64,000 nt of DNA, taken from the NCBI GenBank assembly GCA_013112585.1, contig JABFGH010000002.1, positions 62,001-126,000 of the forward strand, written 5' to 3'. A program made the translations under genes and the position numbers. The notes beneath the pieces are model-generated. The model saw only the letters and a list, made by a program, of their open reading frames with translations, made no database searches and had not been told where the DNA came from. The first letter of the stretch is position 1; every line of letters starts with the position of its first letter. Positions 37,588 through 47,300 of this stretch are shown piece after piece. This DNA comes from Ignavibacteriota bacterium. GTDB taxonomy: Bacteria; Bacteroidota; Ignavibacteria; Ignavibacteriales; Melioribacteraceae.

Positions 37588-38808
37588 ATGATTGAAACTA
37601 AAAAAAATAAAATTATCTCATCACGAATAAAATCAATTGATATTTTTAGAGGCTTGACTATATTTTTAATGATATTCGTAAATGATTTAATCTCTGTTTC
37701 AAATATCACCTACTGGCTAAAACACATGCCCGCCGATGAAAGCGGAATGACTATACCTGATATAGTTTTCCCGGCTTTTTTATTTATTGTCGGTATGTCA
37801 ATTCCATTAGCGTTCAAGAAAAGACTTTCGCTCGGTGAATCAAAAATTAAAATTATTTTGCATATTTTAATCAGGTCGGCAGCACTTCTCATTCTCGGAA
37901 TTCTTATGGTTAACATAGGAAGACTAAACGAAGATTTAACAGGAATGCCAAGAAACCTTTGGTCGCTTTTAATGTTTATCTCTGTAATATTATTATGGAA
38001 TACCTTTCCGGCAGATGGTAAACTAAAACGAAGAATTTATTTTTCACTTAAAATTATTGGTGCATGTACTCTAATAATTTTAATGGTAATATTTAGAAGC
38101 GGAACCGCGGATGAACCAACCTGGCTTGCAACAAGCTGGTGGGGAATACTCGGATTAATCGGCTGGGCATATTTAGCTTCAAGTATTATTTATCTTTTTG
38201 CTAAAGATAATATTACAACAATTATTGCTGCAATCGGAATTTGCATTGCTGTTTACATTGGCGATCATTCAGGCGCATTCGATTTTCTTATTTTCAATAA
38301 AAGCTTTTTACTGATTGGACCGCATCTCGCCGGACATGCAACAATAACTTTATCGGGAGTGCTGTTAACATTATTATTTTCTAAAAATGGATTTTTAGCC
38401 GAGCCAAATAAAAAAATTAAGCAGGGAATTTTATTCGCATTAACATCCGCAATTATTGGGTATTGTCTGCACCCGCTTTATGGTGTATCTAAAATTTATA
38501 CTACACCTGCATTTTCTCTTTACTCGGTTTCAATTTGTGTTCTCTCTTTTTTAATACTCTATTGGATAGTTGACTTAAAGAAAAAAGGAGAGCTATTTAG
38601 AATTTTTGATCCCGCCGGCAGCAACCCATTGCTTACTTACATTCTGCCGTCAATTATTTATTCCATTATTGCGGTTATAGGTTTAAGCAGTTACATGGAT
38701 TTTTGGCGTGAAGGAATTCTTGGTGTTTTAAGATCAATTATATTCTCATTTTTAATATTATGGATTACATACTTGATGACTAAAATAAATATCAAACTAA
38801 AACTTTAA
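37588..38808 (+). CDS. NagX-like membrane acetyltransferase (DUF5009 / HGSNAT-like)
   Basis: 406 residues with about ten membrane helices. The opening SRIKSIDIFRGLTIFLMIFVND, followed by PDIVFPAFLFIVGMSIPLAF, is characteristic of the DUF5009/NagX group related to heparan-alpha-glucosaminide N-acetyltransferase. NagX genes recur in bacterial GlcNAc-utilisation clusters, as here before nagA. The human relative acetylates glucosamine ends across a membrane; whether this one does so is inference. Confidence 0.85.
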   Translation: MIETKKNKIISSRIKSIDIFRGLTIFLMIFVNDLISVSNITYWLKHMPADESGMTIPDIVFPAFLFIVGMSIPLAFKKRLSLGESKIKIILHILIRSAALLILGILMVNIGRLNEDLTGMPRNLWSLLMFISVILLWNTFPADGKLKRRIYFSLKIIGACTLIILMVIFRSGTADEPTWLATSWWGILGLIGWAYLASSIIYLFAKDNITTIIAAIGICIAVYIGDHSGAFDFLIFNKSFLLIGPHLAGHATITLSGVLLTLLFSKNGFLAEPNKKIKQGILFALTSAIIGYCLHPLYGVSKIYTTPAFSLYSVSICVLSFLILYWIVDLKKKGELFRIFDPAGSNPLLTYILPSIIYSIIAVIGLSSYMDFWREGILGVLRSIIFSFLILWITYLMTKINIKLKL

Positions 38809-38831
38809 AAATTTTATGATAGGAATAGAAG

Positions 38832-39998
38832 ATGGTTCAACAAACCGTAATAAAAAACTGTTATTTATACAGTGATAGTAAAAAACAAAAATTATCAAAC
38901 ATCTTAATTGAAGATGGAATAATTAAATCTATAGATTCCACAAATGAAAACATCAATGACGATAGAGCCGTTCAGATTGATGCGGAAAATAAAGTTGTTA
39001 TCCCGGGCTTGATAGATGTACATATTCAAGGCGCAGGCGGAGCAGATATTTTGGATAACGGTGAAGAGGCTTTAATTACAATCTCAAAAACATTGGCTGA
39101 AACGGGAACGACATCTTACCTTGGGACAACAGTGGTAAAACCGGAAGAAGACAACCGGCATTTACGTTTAGCCGAATCATATTTTAACAAAAAAGTAATG
39201 GGTGCGGAATTAATTGGAATTCATCTCGAAGGACCTTTTATCAATCCAATTAAAAAGGGCGGCTTAAATCCGGCAGGTATTTATGAAGCCGGTATGCACG
39301 GCGGGTTGGAGGGAATACTAGATGCAGCAGGTGATTCACTTAAAATGATGACGATTGCGCCGGAGTTGGAAGGGAACGAAAAAATAATTAAAGACCTCCG
39401 TGAAAAAAATATAATCGCCGCATTTGCTCATTCCGATGCAGATTATGAGCAAACGAAATTAGGTTTTAAAATGGGTATTAATCACGTAACGCATTTATAT
39501 AATGCAATGCGCACAATGACTCATCGCGAACCCGGACCAATACCGGCAATTTTTGAAGAGGAAAATATCCCGGTTCAGATTATCAGCGATGGACATCATA
39601 TTAATGGAGCTATGGTAAATTTAGCCTACAGAAATATCGGCATTGACAGATGCATCTGTATAACCGATGGCATGCACGGAATTGGTCTGCCGGAAGGAAA
39701 ATATCTTTATAATGGAAGGGAATATATTTCTAAAGATGGTGCTGCAAAATATTTGGATGGAACTTTAATTGGTTCTACTATGAGTCTATTGAACATCGCA
39801 TTAAAATTTATGCAATTTACAAATTGCAGTTTTGAAGATGCAATAAACAGCGTTACAATAAATCCGGCAAAACTTTTAGGATTAGATGATAAGAAGGGAA
39901 ACATTAAAACCGGTGCTGATGCTGACCTGGTTATCCTAAATGAAGATTACACGGTGGATAAAACAATTGTTCACGGTGAAGTTGTTTATTCAAAATAA
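38832..39998 (+). CDS. nagA: N-acetylglucosamine-6-phosphate deacetylase
   Basis: 388 residues, full length. Amidohydrolase motifs are in order: VIPGLIDVHIQGAGG, GIHLEGPFINPIKKGGLNPAG (metal Glu and substrate loop), AHSDADYEQT, HVTHLYNAMRTMTHREPG, ISDGHHING and the catalytic Asp region TDGMHGIGLPEG. It removes acetate from GlcNAc-6-phosphate to give glucosamine-6-phosphate in the cytosol. It follows the NagX-like gene by 23 bases and converges with the SIS-domain gene over a shared terminator. Confidence 0.96.
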   Translation: MVQQTVIKNCYLYSDSKKQKLSNILIEDGIIKSIDSTNENINDDRAVQIDAENKVVIPGLIDVHIQGAGGADILDNGEEALITISKTLAETGTTSYLGTTVVKPEEDNRHLRLAESYFNKKVMGAELIGIHLEGPFINPIKKGGLNPAGIYEAGMHGGLEGILDAAGDSLKMMTIAPELEGNEKIIKDLREKNIIAAFAHSDADYEQTKLGFKMGINHVTHLYNAMRTMTHREPGPIPAIFEEENIPVQIISDGHHINGAMVNLAYRNIGIDRCICITDGMHGIGLPEGKYLYNGREYISKDGAAKYLDGTLIGSTMSLLNIALKFMQFTNCSFEDAINSVTINPAKLLGLDDKKGNIKTGADADLVILNEDYTVDKTIVHGEVVYSK

Positions 39999-40032
39999 AA
40001 AAGCATTCTCAAAAATTTTGAAAATGCTTTTA
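39999..40032. terminator. Bidirectional terminator between nagA and the SIS gene
   Basis: A long near-perfect hairpin AAAAGCATTCTCAAAA / TTTTGAAAATGCTTTT (one mismatch, one-base loop) flanked by A and T runs, placed between two converging genes. Confidence 0.75.
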
Positions 40033-40053
40033 AGTAGGGAGAATATTACCGAA

Positions 40054-40815
40054 TTAAACACCGGCAATTCTTTCTTTATAAGTATCTAATGCTTCTGTTA
40101 ATCTTTCGCGGGCAGTAGTATCGCCGGGTACATTGTGCGATGGATGAATATGAAGTTTAACACCTCTGTCAGCCAATATTTCTGCGACGGTACAGACAGT
40201 CATCCAAACTGCGGTAACAAAAGCCATAGTTGAAACGGGACCAATATTATCCTGATGATTTTTTAATTTAACAGATGCATCCTGCAGCGGGGCGCATGAA
40301 TCCACAACAATATCTGCAATATCAAAAATTGTTTTTCCCGATGAGTGACGTGTCTTTTTGCCCTTGGCTTCGGCAGCCGACCCGAAAACAATTACTTTCA
40401 TGTTTTTCTTTTTTGCTTCTAACGCAACATCAATATTTACATTGTTTATACCTGAATGAGAAAACAGCCACATCGTATCTCTGGGATCAAAATTGTGCCC
40501 TTTCATAATTTCAATACCGTAGCCTTCAACACGCTCTAAAAACACAAATTGGTGAACACCCATTTGACCTGTAATATTTGTGAAGAAGGTGAGAGGCAGT
40601 TCTACAATTGGATGAAAGCCGACAAAGCCGCCAATCCGCGGGTACATTTCCTCAATTGGTAAAGTTGCATGACCGCATCCAAAAGTGTGCACCCATCTGC
40701 CGGCTTCAATTGAATCTGCCATTACCTCCGCAGCTTTTTTAATATTGTCTAATTGAGTTTCTTCAATCTTATTCATTACTTCTCTTGCATTATTCAGCCA
40801 TTCTATTGCTAACAT
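40054..40815 (-). CDS. SIS-domain sugar-phosphate binding protein (UPF0309-like)
   Basis: 253 residues with a single SIS fold. VHTFGCGHATLPIEEMYPRIGG and MWLFSHSGINNVNIDVALEAKKKNMKVIVF are the phosphosugar-binding Ser/Thr loop regions, and CAPLQDASVKLKNHQDNIGPVST follows. The UPF0309 group has no firm function. No canonical nagB is present in this locus, so a role as isomerase or deaminase on glucosamine-6-phosphate, or as a MurQ-like enzyme, is possible but unproven. It is the last gene of a four-gene minus-strand unit. Confidence 0.82.
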   Translation of the reverse strand: MLAIEWLNNAREVMNKIEETQLDNIKKAAEVMADSIEAGRWVHTFGCGHATLPIEEMYPRIGGFVGFHPIVELPLTFFTNITGQMGVHQFVFLERVEGYGIEIMKGHNFDPRDTMWLFSHSGINNVNIDVALEAKKKNMKVIVFGSAAEAKGKKTRHSSGKTIFDIADIVVDSCAPLQDASVKLKNHQDNIGPVSTMAFVTAVWMTVCTVAEILADRGVKLHIHPSHNVPGDTTARERLTEALDTYKERIAGV

Positions 40816-40824
40816 TTAATCTCC

Positions 40825-41994
40825 TTAGTTTTTATTTTTTTTATTCATAAAATTTATTGTTATTGAAAGTGTTATTCCCATAAGAATCAGAAGTACAATA
40901 AGCAGAACAGATATTTTTTCAATGCCATACTGCTGTGCAATTATTCCCATTCCGTAATTTATTATCATGTTGCCCAATAGAGCGATAACCAGTACAATAC
41001 TAAATGCCGTGCCGGATAAGTGCGAATATATTTCTCCTACAAAGCCTAATATTACCGGGAAACCGGCAGCGAAACCTATACCCAATAAGATTAAACCAAC
41101 TACAGCCAATGTATATGAGGCTGCCGCCAGGGTGATTATGCTTCCTAATAAAGCAAATAGAATACAAATATAAAGTATCGTAGAATCTTTGAATTTCTTT
41201 AACAGTCCGCCCAGAACTAATCGGGTTAGTGTAAGACCCAATACAAATAATGAAAGTGCATAGAGTGCTTCTTCTGATGTAGCTTCAAATTTATTTATTA
41301 AAAAAGAGGTTGTCCAATTGTTTACTACGCCTTCTAAGCCGCTCTCAAAAAAAAGTATTAAACCGAATAACAAAAGCAGAGGGTCTTTGATAATTTTAAG
41401 ACTCTGCTTGATGGGGAAGCCCTGTGCTTGTTTAGGAGCAGGGAACTTTATGAGTGAAAATAAAATTATGGTCAATAAAACAAAGTACCCAATACCGGCA
41501 GTTATTGCCTCGTAAGTAAAACTTGAAGATAACACTCCTAATATTACGGGCATACCGAGCGCACCAACCCCGAAGAAAACACCAAGCAGACTTAAACTGG
41601 CTCCTTTCCCTTCCGAACTAATATCCGCAACCAGAGCATTTGTTCCGCCGTTTAACATACCGCCGCCGAACCCGATAAAAAAAATGGAGAGTTGAATGAA
41701 AAAAATATCCATCGAATAAGCTATGCCGAGTAGTCCGGCACCAACAAAAGCCGAATTAAAAACCAGCAGCAATTTATATCCGTAACGATCAACGAGGGGA
41801 CCAAAAATTACAGATCCCGCAAGTATTCCGAATGGCAGCAAAGATGCTAATGAACCGGCAGTTAAAGTATCCATTGAAAATTTTTTGGTTATTGCAGGCA
41901 GTACAGAGCCGAGTGATATCATTGCAATACCAAATATTAACATACCTAAACAAGCGGTGCTGAATAATATTTTTCTATTTCCCATGCTATTCAT
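40825..41994 (-). CDS. MFS sugar transporter (FHS-like), probable GlcNAc uptake
   Basis: 389 residues with 12 predicted helices. GPLVDRYGYKLLL after helix 2 is the family loop motif, and FFIGFGGGMLNGGTNALVAD resembles the fucose-galactose-hexose permease type. It lies 9 bases upstream of the SIS gene and 5 bases after the ROK kinase gene. That context suggests uptake of GlcNAc, glucosamine or chitobiose across the inner membrane; the substrate is inference. Confidence 0.85.
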   Translation of the reverse strand: MNSMGNRKILFSTACLGMLIFGIAMISLGSVLPAITKKFSMDTLTAGSLASLLPFGILAGSVIFGPLVDRYGYKLLLVFNSAFVGAGLLGIAYSMDIFFIQLSIFFIGFGGGMLNGGTNALVADISSEGKGASLSLLGVFFGVGALGMPVILGVLSSSFTYEAITAGIGYFVLLTIILFSLIKFPAPKQAQGFPIKQSLKIIKDPLLLLFGLILFFESGLEGVVNNWTTSFLINKFEATSEEALYALSLFVLGLTLTRLVLGGLLKKFKDSTILYICILFALLGSIITLAAASYTLAVVGLILLGIGFAAGFPVILGFVGEIYSHLSGTAFSIVLVIALLGNMIINYGMGIIAQQYGIEKISVLLIVLLILMGITLSITINFMNKKNKN

Positions 41995-41999
41995 TTTAT

Positions 42000-42962
42000 T
42001 TACTGTTTAATTTTTAGTTGATTAAATGCAAGTTTGCCTGCTCCAACTAATCCGGCTGTATCGCCTAATAAGGAATACTCAAACACAACTTGTTTAATTG
42101 CAATTGGCTGAGCCCATTTTGCTGCTTCCTTTTCTATTTCATCTATAAATATTTTAGCCGGACCAAAAACACCGCCGCCGAAAATAATTTTTTCGGGATT
42201 GAAAATGCTCACAAGATTTGCAGCACACATACCCCAAAACTGAATTGCTGTTTCAATTGTTTTTCTGCAAATTTCATCTTTGTTTTCATAGCCTTCAAAA
42301 ACATGATATGCAGTAATATCCTCAAGCGGAATTTTTCTCAAGCTGCCGTCATAAGTTTTTGAATCATTGATTAACTCTCTTGCTACTCTTGCGAGCCCGT
42401 CACCGGAAGCATGGTATTCGTAGCATCCGTAGTTATCATATTTGTTATCGTAAGGTCTATCTAATGCAAGCCATCCAACAGCTCCGGCTATATCATTATT
42501 GCCTCTTAAAATCTCACCATTGATTAATATACCCGCACCAATGCCTGTTCCCACGGCAATAAAAATTGCATCTGTGCAGCCCTTTGCCGAGCCAATCCAG
42601 CTTTCCCCTAAAATATAGCATGCTCTATCGCTATCAATTTTCACTTTAATTTCCTTTGGAACATGGCTTGTGATTTTTTGCAGTAGGGGGTAGTTATCCC
42701 AGCCGGGAATATTAGGAGCCCAAACAGTTCCTTTATCAGAGTAGCTGATGCCCGGTACAGATAAACCAATTGCCCCAATTTCAATTTGATTATCCTTAGC
42801 TTCTTCAATCAGTAAACTGATTTGACTTACTATTAAATCACCAACTTCATCGCCCTTATTTGAACCAATTTTTTCTACCTTATTAAAATTAGTTCCGCCG
42901 CTTTCATTAATAATAGCAGATGCAATTTTTGTCCCGCCTATATCAATACCTATTACATGCAT
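42000..42962 (-). CDS. ROK-family sugar kinase (probable N-acetylglucosamine kinase)
   Basis: 320 residues. The phosphate loop IGIDIGGTK (residues 4-12), the catalytic Asp112 in IDSDRACYILGE, VGTGIGAGILING and FGGGVFGPA are all present. The usual ROK zinc motif CxCGxxGC is reduced to a single Cys (NYGCYEYHASG), and the ExGH His is Trp (GAVGWL), so zinc is probably not bound. It would phosphorylate GlcNAc or glucosamine to feed nagA. It sits 5 bases before the MFS transporter gene and 152 bases after a degenerate paralogue. Confidence 0.88.
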   Translation of the reverse strand: MHVIGIDIGGTKIASAIINESGGTNFNKVEKIGSNKGDEVGDLIVSQISLLIEEAKDNQIEIGAIGLSVPGISYSDKGTVWAPNIPGWDNYPLLQKITSHVPKEIKVKIDSDRACYILGESWIGSAKGCTDAIFIAVGTGIGAGILINGEILRGNNDIAGAVGWLALDRPYDNKYDNYGCYEYHASGDGLARVARELINDSKTYDGSLRKIPLEDITAYHVFEGYENKDEICRKTIETAIQFWGMCAANLVSIFNPEKIIFGGGVFGPAKIFIDEIEKEAAKWAQPIAIKQVVFEYSLLGDTAGLVGAGKLAFNQLKIKQ

Positions 42963-43114
42963 TAAACTATCCTTGTTTAAAATTAAACTAGAGATAAGAT
43001 CACTAAATAACTTCAGATAAAAATTAGGGATATTAAAGGGGATGAATCAATAATAAATAAAATTAAAAATTAATATTGACTTTTAAATAAAAATTGCTTT
43101 TGAAAAGTGAGCCA

Positions 43115-44074
43115 TTATTTTTTAATTAATTTATTTACTAACTGTCCGGCACCAAAAAGTGCGGCTCTATTACCCAGCTGCGAAACGATAAAATCAACAT
43201 CCCGGCTAAACTGGGGATGTGCCCACTTGCTTGCTTCTTCTTTAATATCGCTTAAGTATTTCTGCCCCGGTCCGAATACTAGACCGCCGAAAATTATTTT
43301 TTCTGGATTAAATAGATTAATTAAATTTGCTGATGCAATACCCCAATAATCGATACAGTGTTTAATTACCTTTACGGCAATTGTGTCATTTGCTGCATAG
43401 GCATCAAAAATCATATTTATGTCAATTTCATCCGGCTGAAATTTACTTAGATAACCTGAATGTTTTTTCCTCTTGCTTAATAATTCTCTGGTATAATTTA
43501 TCATCCCGCTGCCGGATGCGTGATACTCAAAAAACCCCCGTTCACTGTAACTTTCTTTATATGCTGTGTTAAGGCAAAGCCAGCCTAATGAACCGACACC
43601 ATCGCTATAACCGTGCAGAATTTTCCCATCAATTAAAATACCTGCCCCAATACCTTTGCTTACCGAAAAATAGATAGCATTTTTTAAGCCCTTTGCACTC
43701 CCCAACCATTGTTCGCCTAAAATATTACAGGTTCGTTTGCTTGCAATTTTTATCTGCAGTTTATATTTCTGTATCAAAGGTATTAATTCTTTTTTCAGAG
43801 GAAAATCTTCCCAGCCCTGAATATTTGGTGCCCAAACACAGCCGGTTTTAGGATAGTATATTCCGGGTATCGAAATACCTAAAACCTTTATCCGGCTTAC
43901 TTTATTATCATATTCATCAAGTATGGAAGCAATGCCTTCCTTGATCAGATCAATTACATCTTTATCGGTGTTTTCAATAAACTTGGTTGTGTTTCTTGAT
44001 AATATTTTTCCGGTTCTGCCTAATATTGCAATTGTAAGGTAGGAACTGTTTAAGTCCAAAGCCAATAGTGCCAA
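43115..44074 (-). CDS. Degenerate ROK paralogue (probable pseudokinase)
   Basis: 319 residues, colinear with the neighbouring ROK kinase (shared VWAPNIxGW, CxILGExWxGSAKG, EYHASG, FNPEKIIFGG). The phosphate loop DIGGTK is replaced by DLNSSY. The catalytic Asp position holds Lys113 (IASKRTCNILGE), and GTGIGAG reads SKGIGAG. The sole remaining zinc-site Cys is also gone. The frame is intact, with good conservation of the sugar-binding part, so it is not a decaying pseudogene. It may sense sugar or regulate the kinase. It has no HTH domain, unlike ROK repressors. First gene of the minus-strand unit. Confidence 0.85.
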   Translation of the reverse strand: MALLALDLNSSYLTIAILGRTGKILSRNTTKFIENTDKDVIDLIKEGIASILDEYDNKVSRIKVLGISIPGIYYPKTGCVWAPNIQGWEDFPLKKELIPLIQKYKLQIKIASKRTCNILGEQWLGSAKGLKNAIYFSVSKGIGAGILIDGKILHGYSDGVGSLGWLCLNTAYKESYSERGFFEYHASGSGMINYTRELLSKRKKHSGYLSKFQPDEIDINMIFDAYAANDTIAVKVIKHCIDYWGIASANLINLFNPEKIIFGGLVFGPGQKYLSDIKEEASKWAHPQFSRDVDFIVSQLGNRAALFGAGQLVNKLIKK

Positions 44075-44323
44075 TTCATCTCCTCAAATAAAAGTAATCT
44101 ATTAACAACTTGAACTTAATAAAATTTTTGAATGTAAGGAATGTAAAAAGTAATTGCAAAGGAAATAATTTAAAAAATAACTTATTGGGGGAGTTAAAAA
44201 TAACCGTCATTTTACGGATGAAATTAAACTTGAATAATGAATGAGTGCTGCAAATTTATAAATCTGTAGAATTAAGAAATACATTCAATTGGAAGCAATA
44301 TTATAATTACAAAAGGTTTTGAA

Positions 44324-47300
44324 ATGAAAAAAGATTACAGCCCAATAATACTATTTATTATAGTTGTTCTATTTATGTTTACCAGCAAAATGATATTTGC
44401 CGGTAATGGAAAACTAACAGGAAGAGTAATTGACGAATCTACCGGCGAGGCTTTGCCTTCTGCAAATGTAATTATTACACATAGAATACTTTCAAACGGC
44501 AAGGAAACAAGCTTGGCGGCTCCTATCGGTTCATCTACGGATTTAGACGGGTACTACGTAATACTGAATGTACCGGTGGGTAACTATATTGTTAAAGCAA
44601 GCATGGTTGGTTATACCAGCATAACCCAGAAAGGAATAAATGTTAGTTCCGACAGAACAATAAATATTGATTTTGAACTCCCTACCACATCGATTGAAAT
44701 AGAACAGATAACAGTTTTAGCGGAGAAAGAAATAATTAAAGATGATGTCTCCGCTACGCAGGAAATTATAAGTACCGATCGGATTGATGAAATGCCTGTG
44801 TTAAGGGTTGATGAATTTATCAGCCGGCTTAAAGGTATTGAGTTGACCAGCGGTTCCGACGGTGTAGGCTTAAGCATAAGAGGCGGCAGCATACGAGAAA
44901 CCGACGTTAGGTTAGATGGTCTTTCACTTCAGGACCCTCGATCGGAAAATTCCTACCTTGGATTTAATTCTTCAACCATTGAGGAAGTACAGGTATTAAC
45001 CGGAGGCTTTGAAGCAAAGTACGGTTATATACGTTCCGGCTTGCTAAATGTTTCCACTAAAAAAGGTGAACGGGAAAGATTTACCGTAACACTTAAAGCA
45101 AATGTTACACCCGCCGGACAAAAAAGATTTTTCGAATCAAGTCCGTACAGCGATGACTCCTGGATTTACCGGGTATTTGCCGGTGAGTATGCAATGAATG
45201 GAACAGTGGGTGATACAACCGTTCCCGAAGACTTAAGATTTTTTACCGGCTGGAGCGATCCTCGTTCAGGCGGAAAAGACGGCAGGGGATTAGACTCGCT
45301 TCAAAAACTGCAGCTATGGAAATTACAACATCCGCAATACCCGGTTGCTAATAAACCGGAATACTATATTGAAGGTGCGATAACCGGTCCCATCCCCGGC
45401 GAATCTATTCCCCTTTGGGGCGATTTTGCAAAACACACTACTTTTATGGTCGGCGGCAGATATCAAAATTCTCAGTTTGCATTTCCTTTAGGTCCAAGAA
45501 GCAATTACAACTATGTTGATTGGAACGGACAATTAAAACTTACTACTACACTGCCGAACAATATGAGGTTATCGGTTAACGGAATGCTTGCAACAATAAA
45601 CTCCGTTACCGGAGGATTGACTGCCAATTATGGAGGTTCACTTACTGATGCATCCTCAAGTTTCTCTTATTTAAGCAGTACCGAGGCTTCTGTTAGACAG
45701 CAAGCCCGGCTGTTGAACGGCAATTTTAAATCTTCATTATTTAATTTAAGCAGACTGCAGTTTTTAGAGCAGAAATATATGGTAGGCGGAATTAAATTTA
45801 CTAACCCGGTTTCAGAAAATGCTTTTTACACTTTAGAATTTCAGGTAGGGCATACCTATCAGGAATTAGAACCCTTTGCTATGGATACAAGCAATGCATC
45901 AAACTATGTTTATTTTGAAACAGACGAAGGTGAAACAAAAAGGTTTAACGTTCCGAATTACGGCAGTCCAAACGCTTCAACAAACTTCGGGTTCGATCTG
46001 CTCGGAACTTTTGAAATGTTCGGCGGGCTTCAAAGAATTGATTCATCATCTTCAACCGTATTTAATCTTAAAGGTGATTTAACTATGCAGCTAGGAAGGC
46101 ACAATCAAGTTGAAGCCGGTTTTTCTGCACGCCTTCATGATATTTTTGTCTATTCTGGTACCTGGCTTCAGGCTGAAAAATCTTTTACTCCCGATACCTG
46201 GCAGTACTATAACGCTTATCCTTTGGAAGCAGCTTTTTATGCACAGGATAAATTAGAATTTGAGGGAATGATACTTAACGTAGGTGCACGTTTTGAATTA
46301 TTCAGTCCGAACAAAAGAGGCTTCCAGGTAAGTCATCCCCTTGATGATGATTACAGAAAATTATTAAGTGATATTTATAATAACCTGCCCGGAGAAGCAT
46401 TTAGTTATGAGAGGTGGGAAGCATACAGAAAAGTATTAGAAGACCCGCCCGGCTGGCCTCGGGAAGAAAATAAAATTCAGTTTAACATTTCGCCTCGTCT
46501 CGGGGTTGCATTCCCAATTTCATCATCAAGTAAAATGTATTTTAATTATGGGCACTACTACCAGCGACCCGCACTCTCCTTCATGTATAACAGTTATATA
46601 GTTCAGGGCGGTGTAACAGTACCTACGCCTGATTTAGATATGCCGAGAACAGTTTCCTATGAATTCGGTTATGAACAAATTTTATGGTGGGATATGCTGT
46701 TGAATGTTACCGCCTACTATAAAGATGTATCCAATACTCCGCTCGGCAGGCAGTACGTTAGCTACTACGGCGATAATAATGTTACAGAATATACACCCGA
46801 TGCATTCAGTGATACAAGAGGTCTTGAAATAAGATTTGCAAGGAATGTTGGACGTTTTGTTACTTTCAATGCAATGGCAGAGTATGTATTAGCCAGCTGG
46901 GGACAAACCGGCTTAGGCAGAGTTTATGAAAACCGGTTAGAAGCAAGAGATTCGGAAATTCGTTCGGCTAATGTAGTAACTACTGAGGCAAGACCTAAAG
47001 CTAATATTAATTTGAGTTTTCATACACCTTATGATTTTGGTCCTGAGTGGCTGGGAGTAAACTGGTTCGGCGGTTTATTTGCTAATTTCTTTTTTGAATG
47101 GCGCGACGGAGGAGAGCAGCTATTTAACCCTGAAGAAACTAATCCGAAAGATTACATTTATGTAGATAGGGTTAACTATTGGAATGTTGATTTTAGAGGA
47201 TCAAAAGCCTTCACTACTTCTTTGGGGTCGTTAGAATTTATACTAACTATCTCAAATTTATTTGATAACAAATTCTTAACAGTCGGCAATATGTCTCAAG

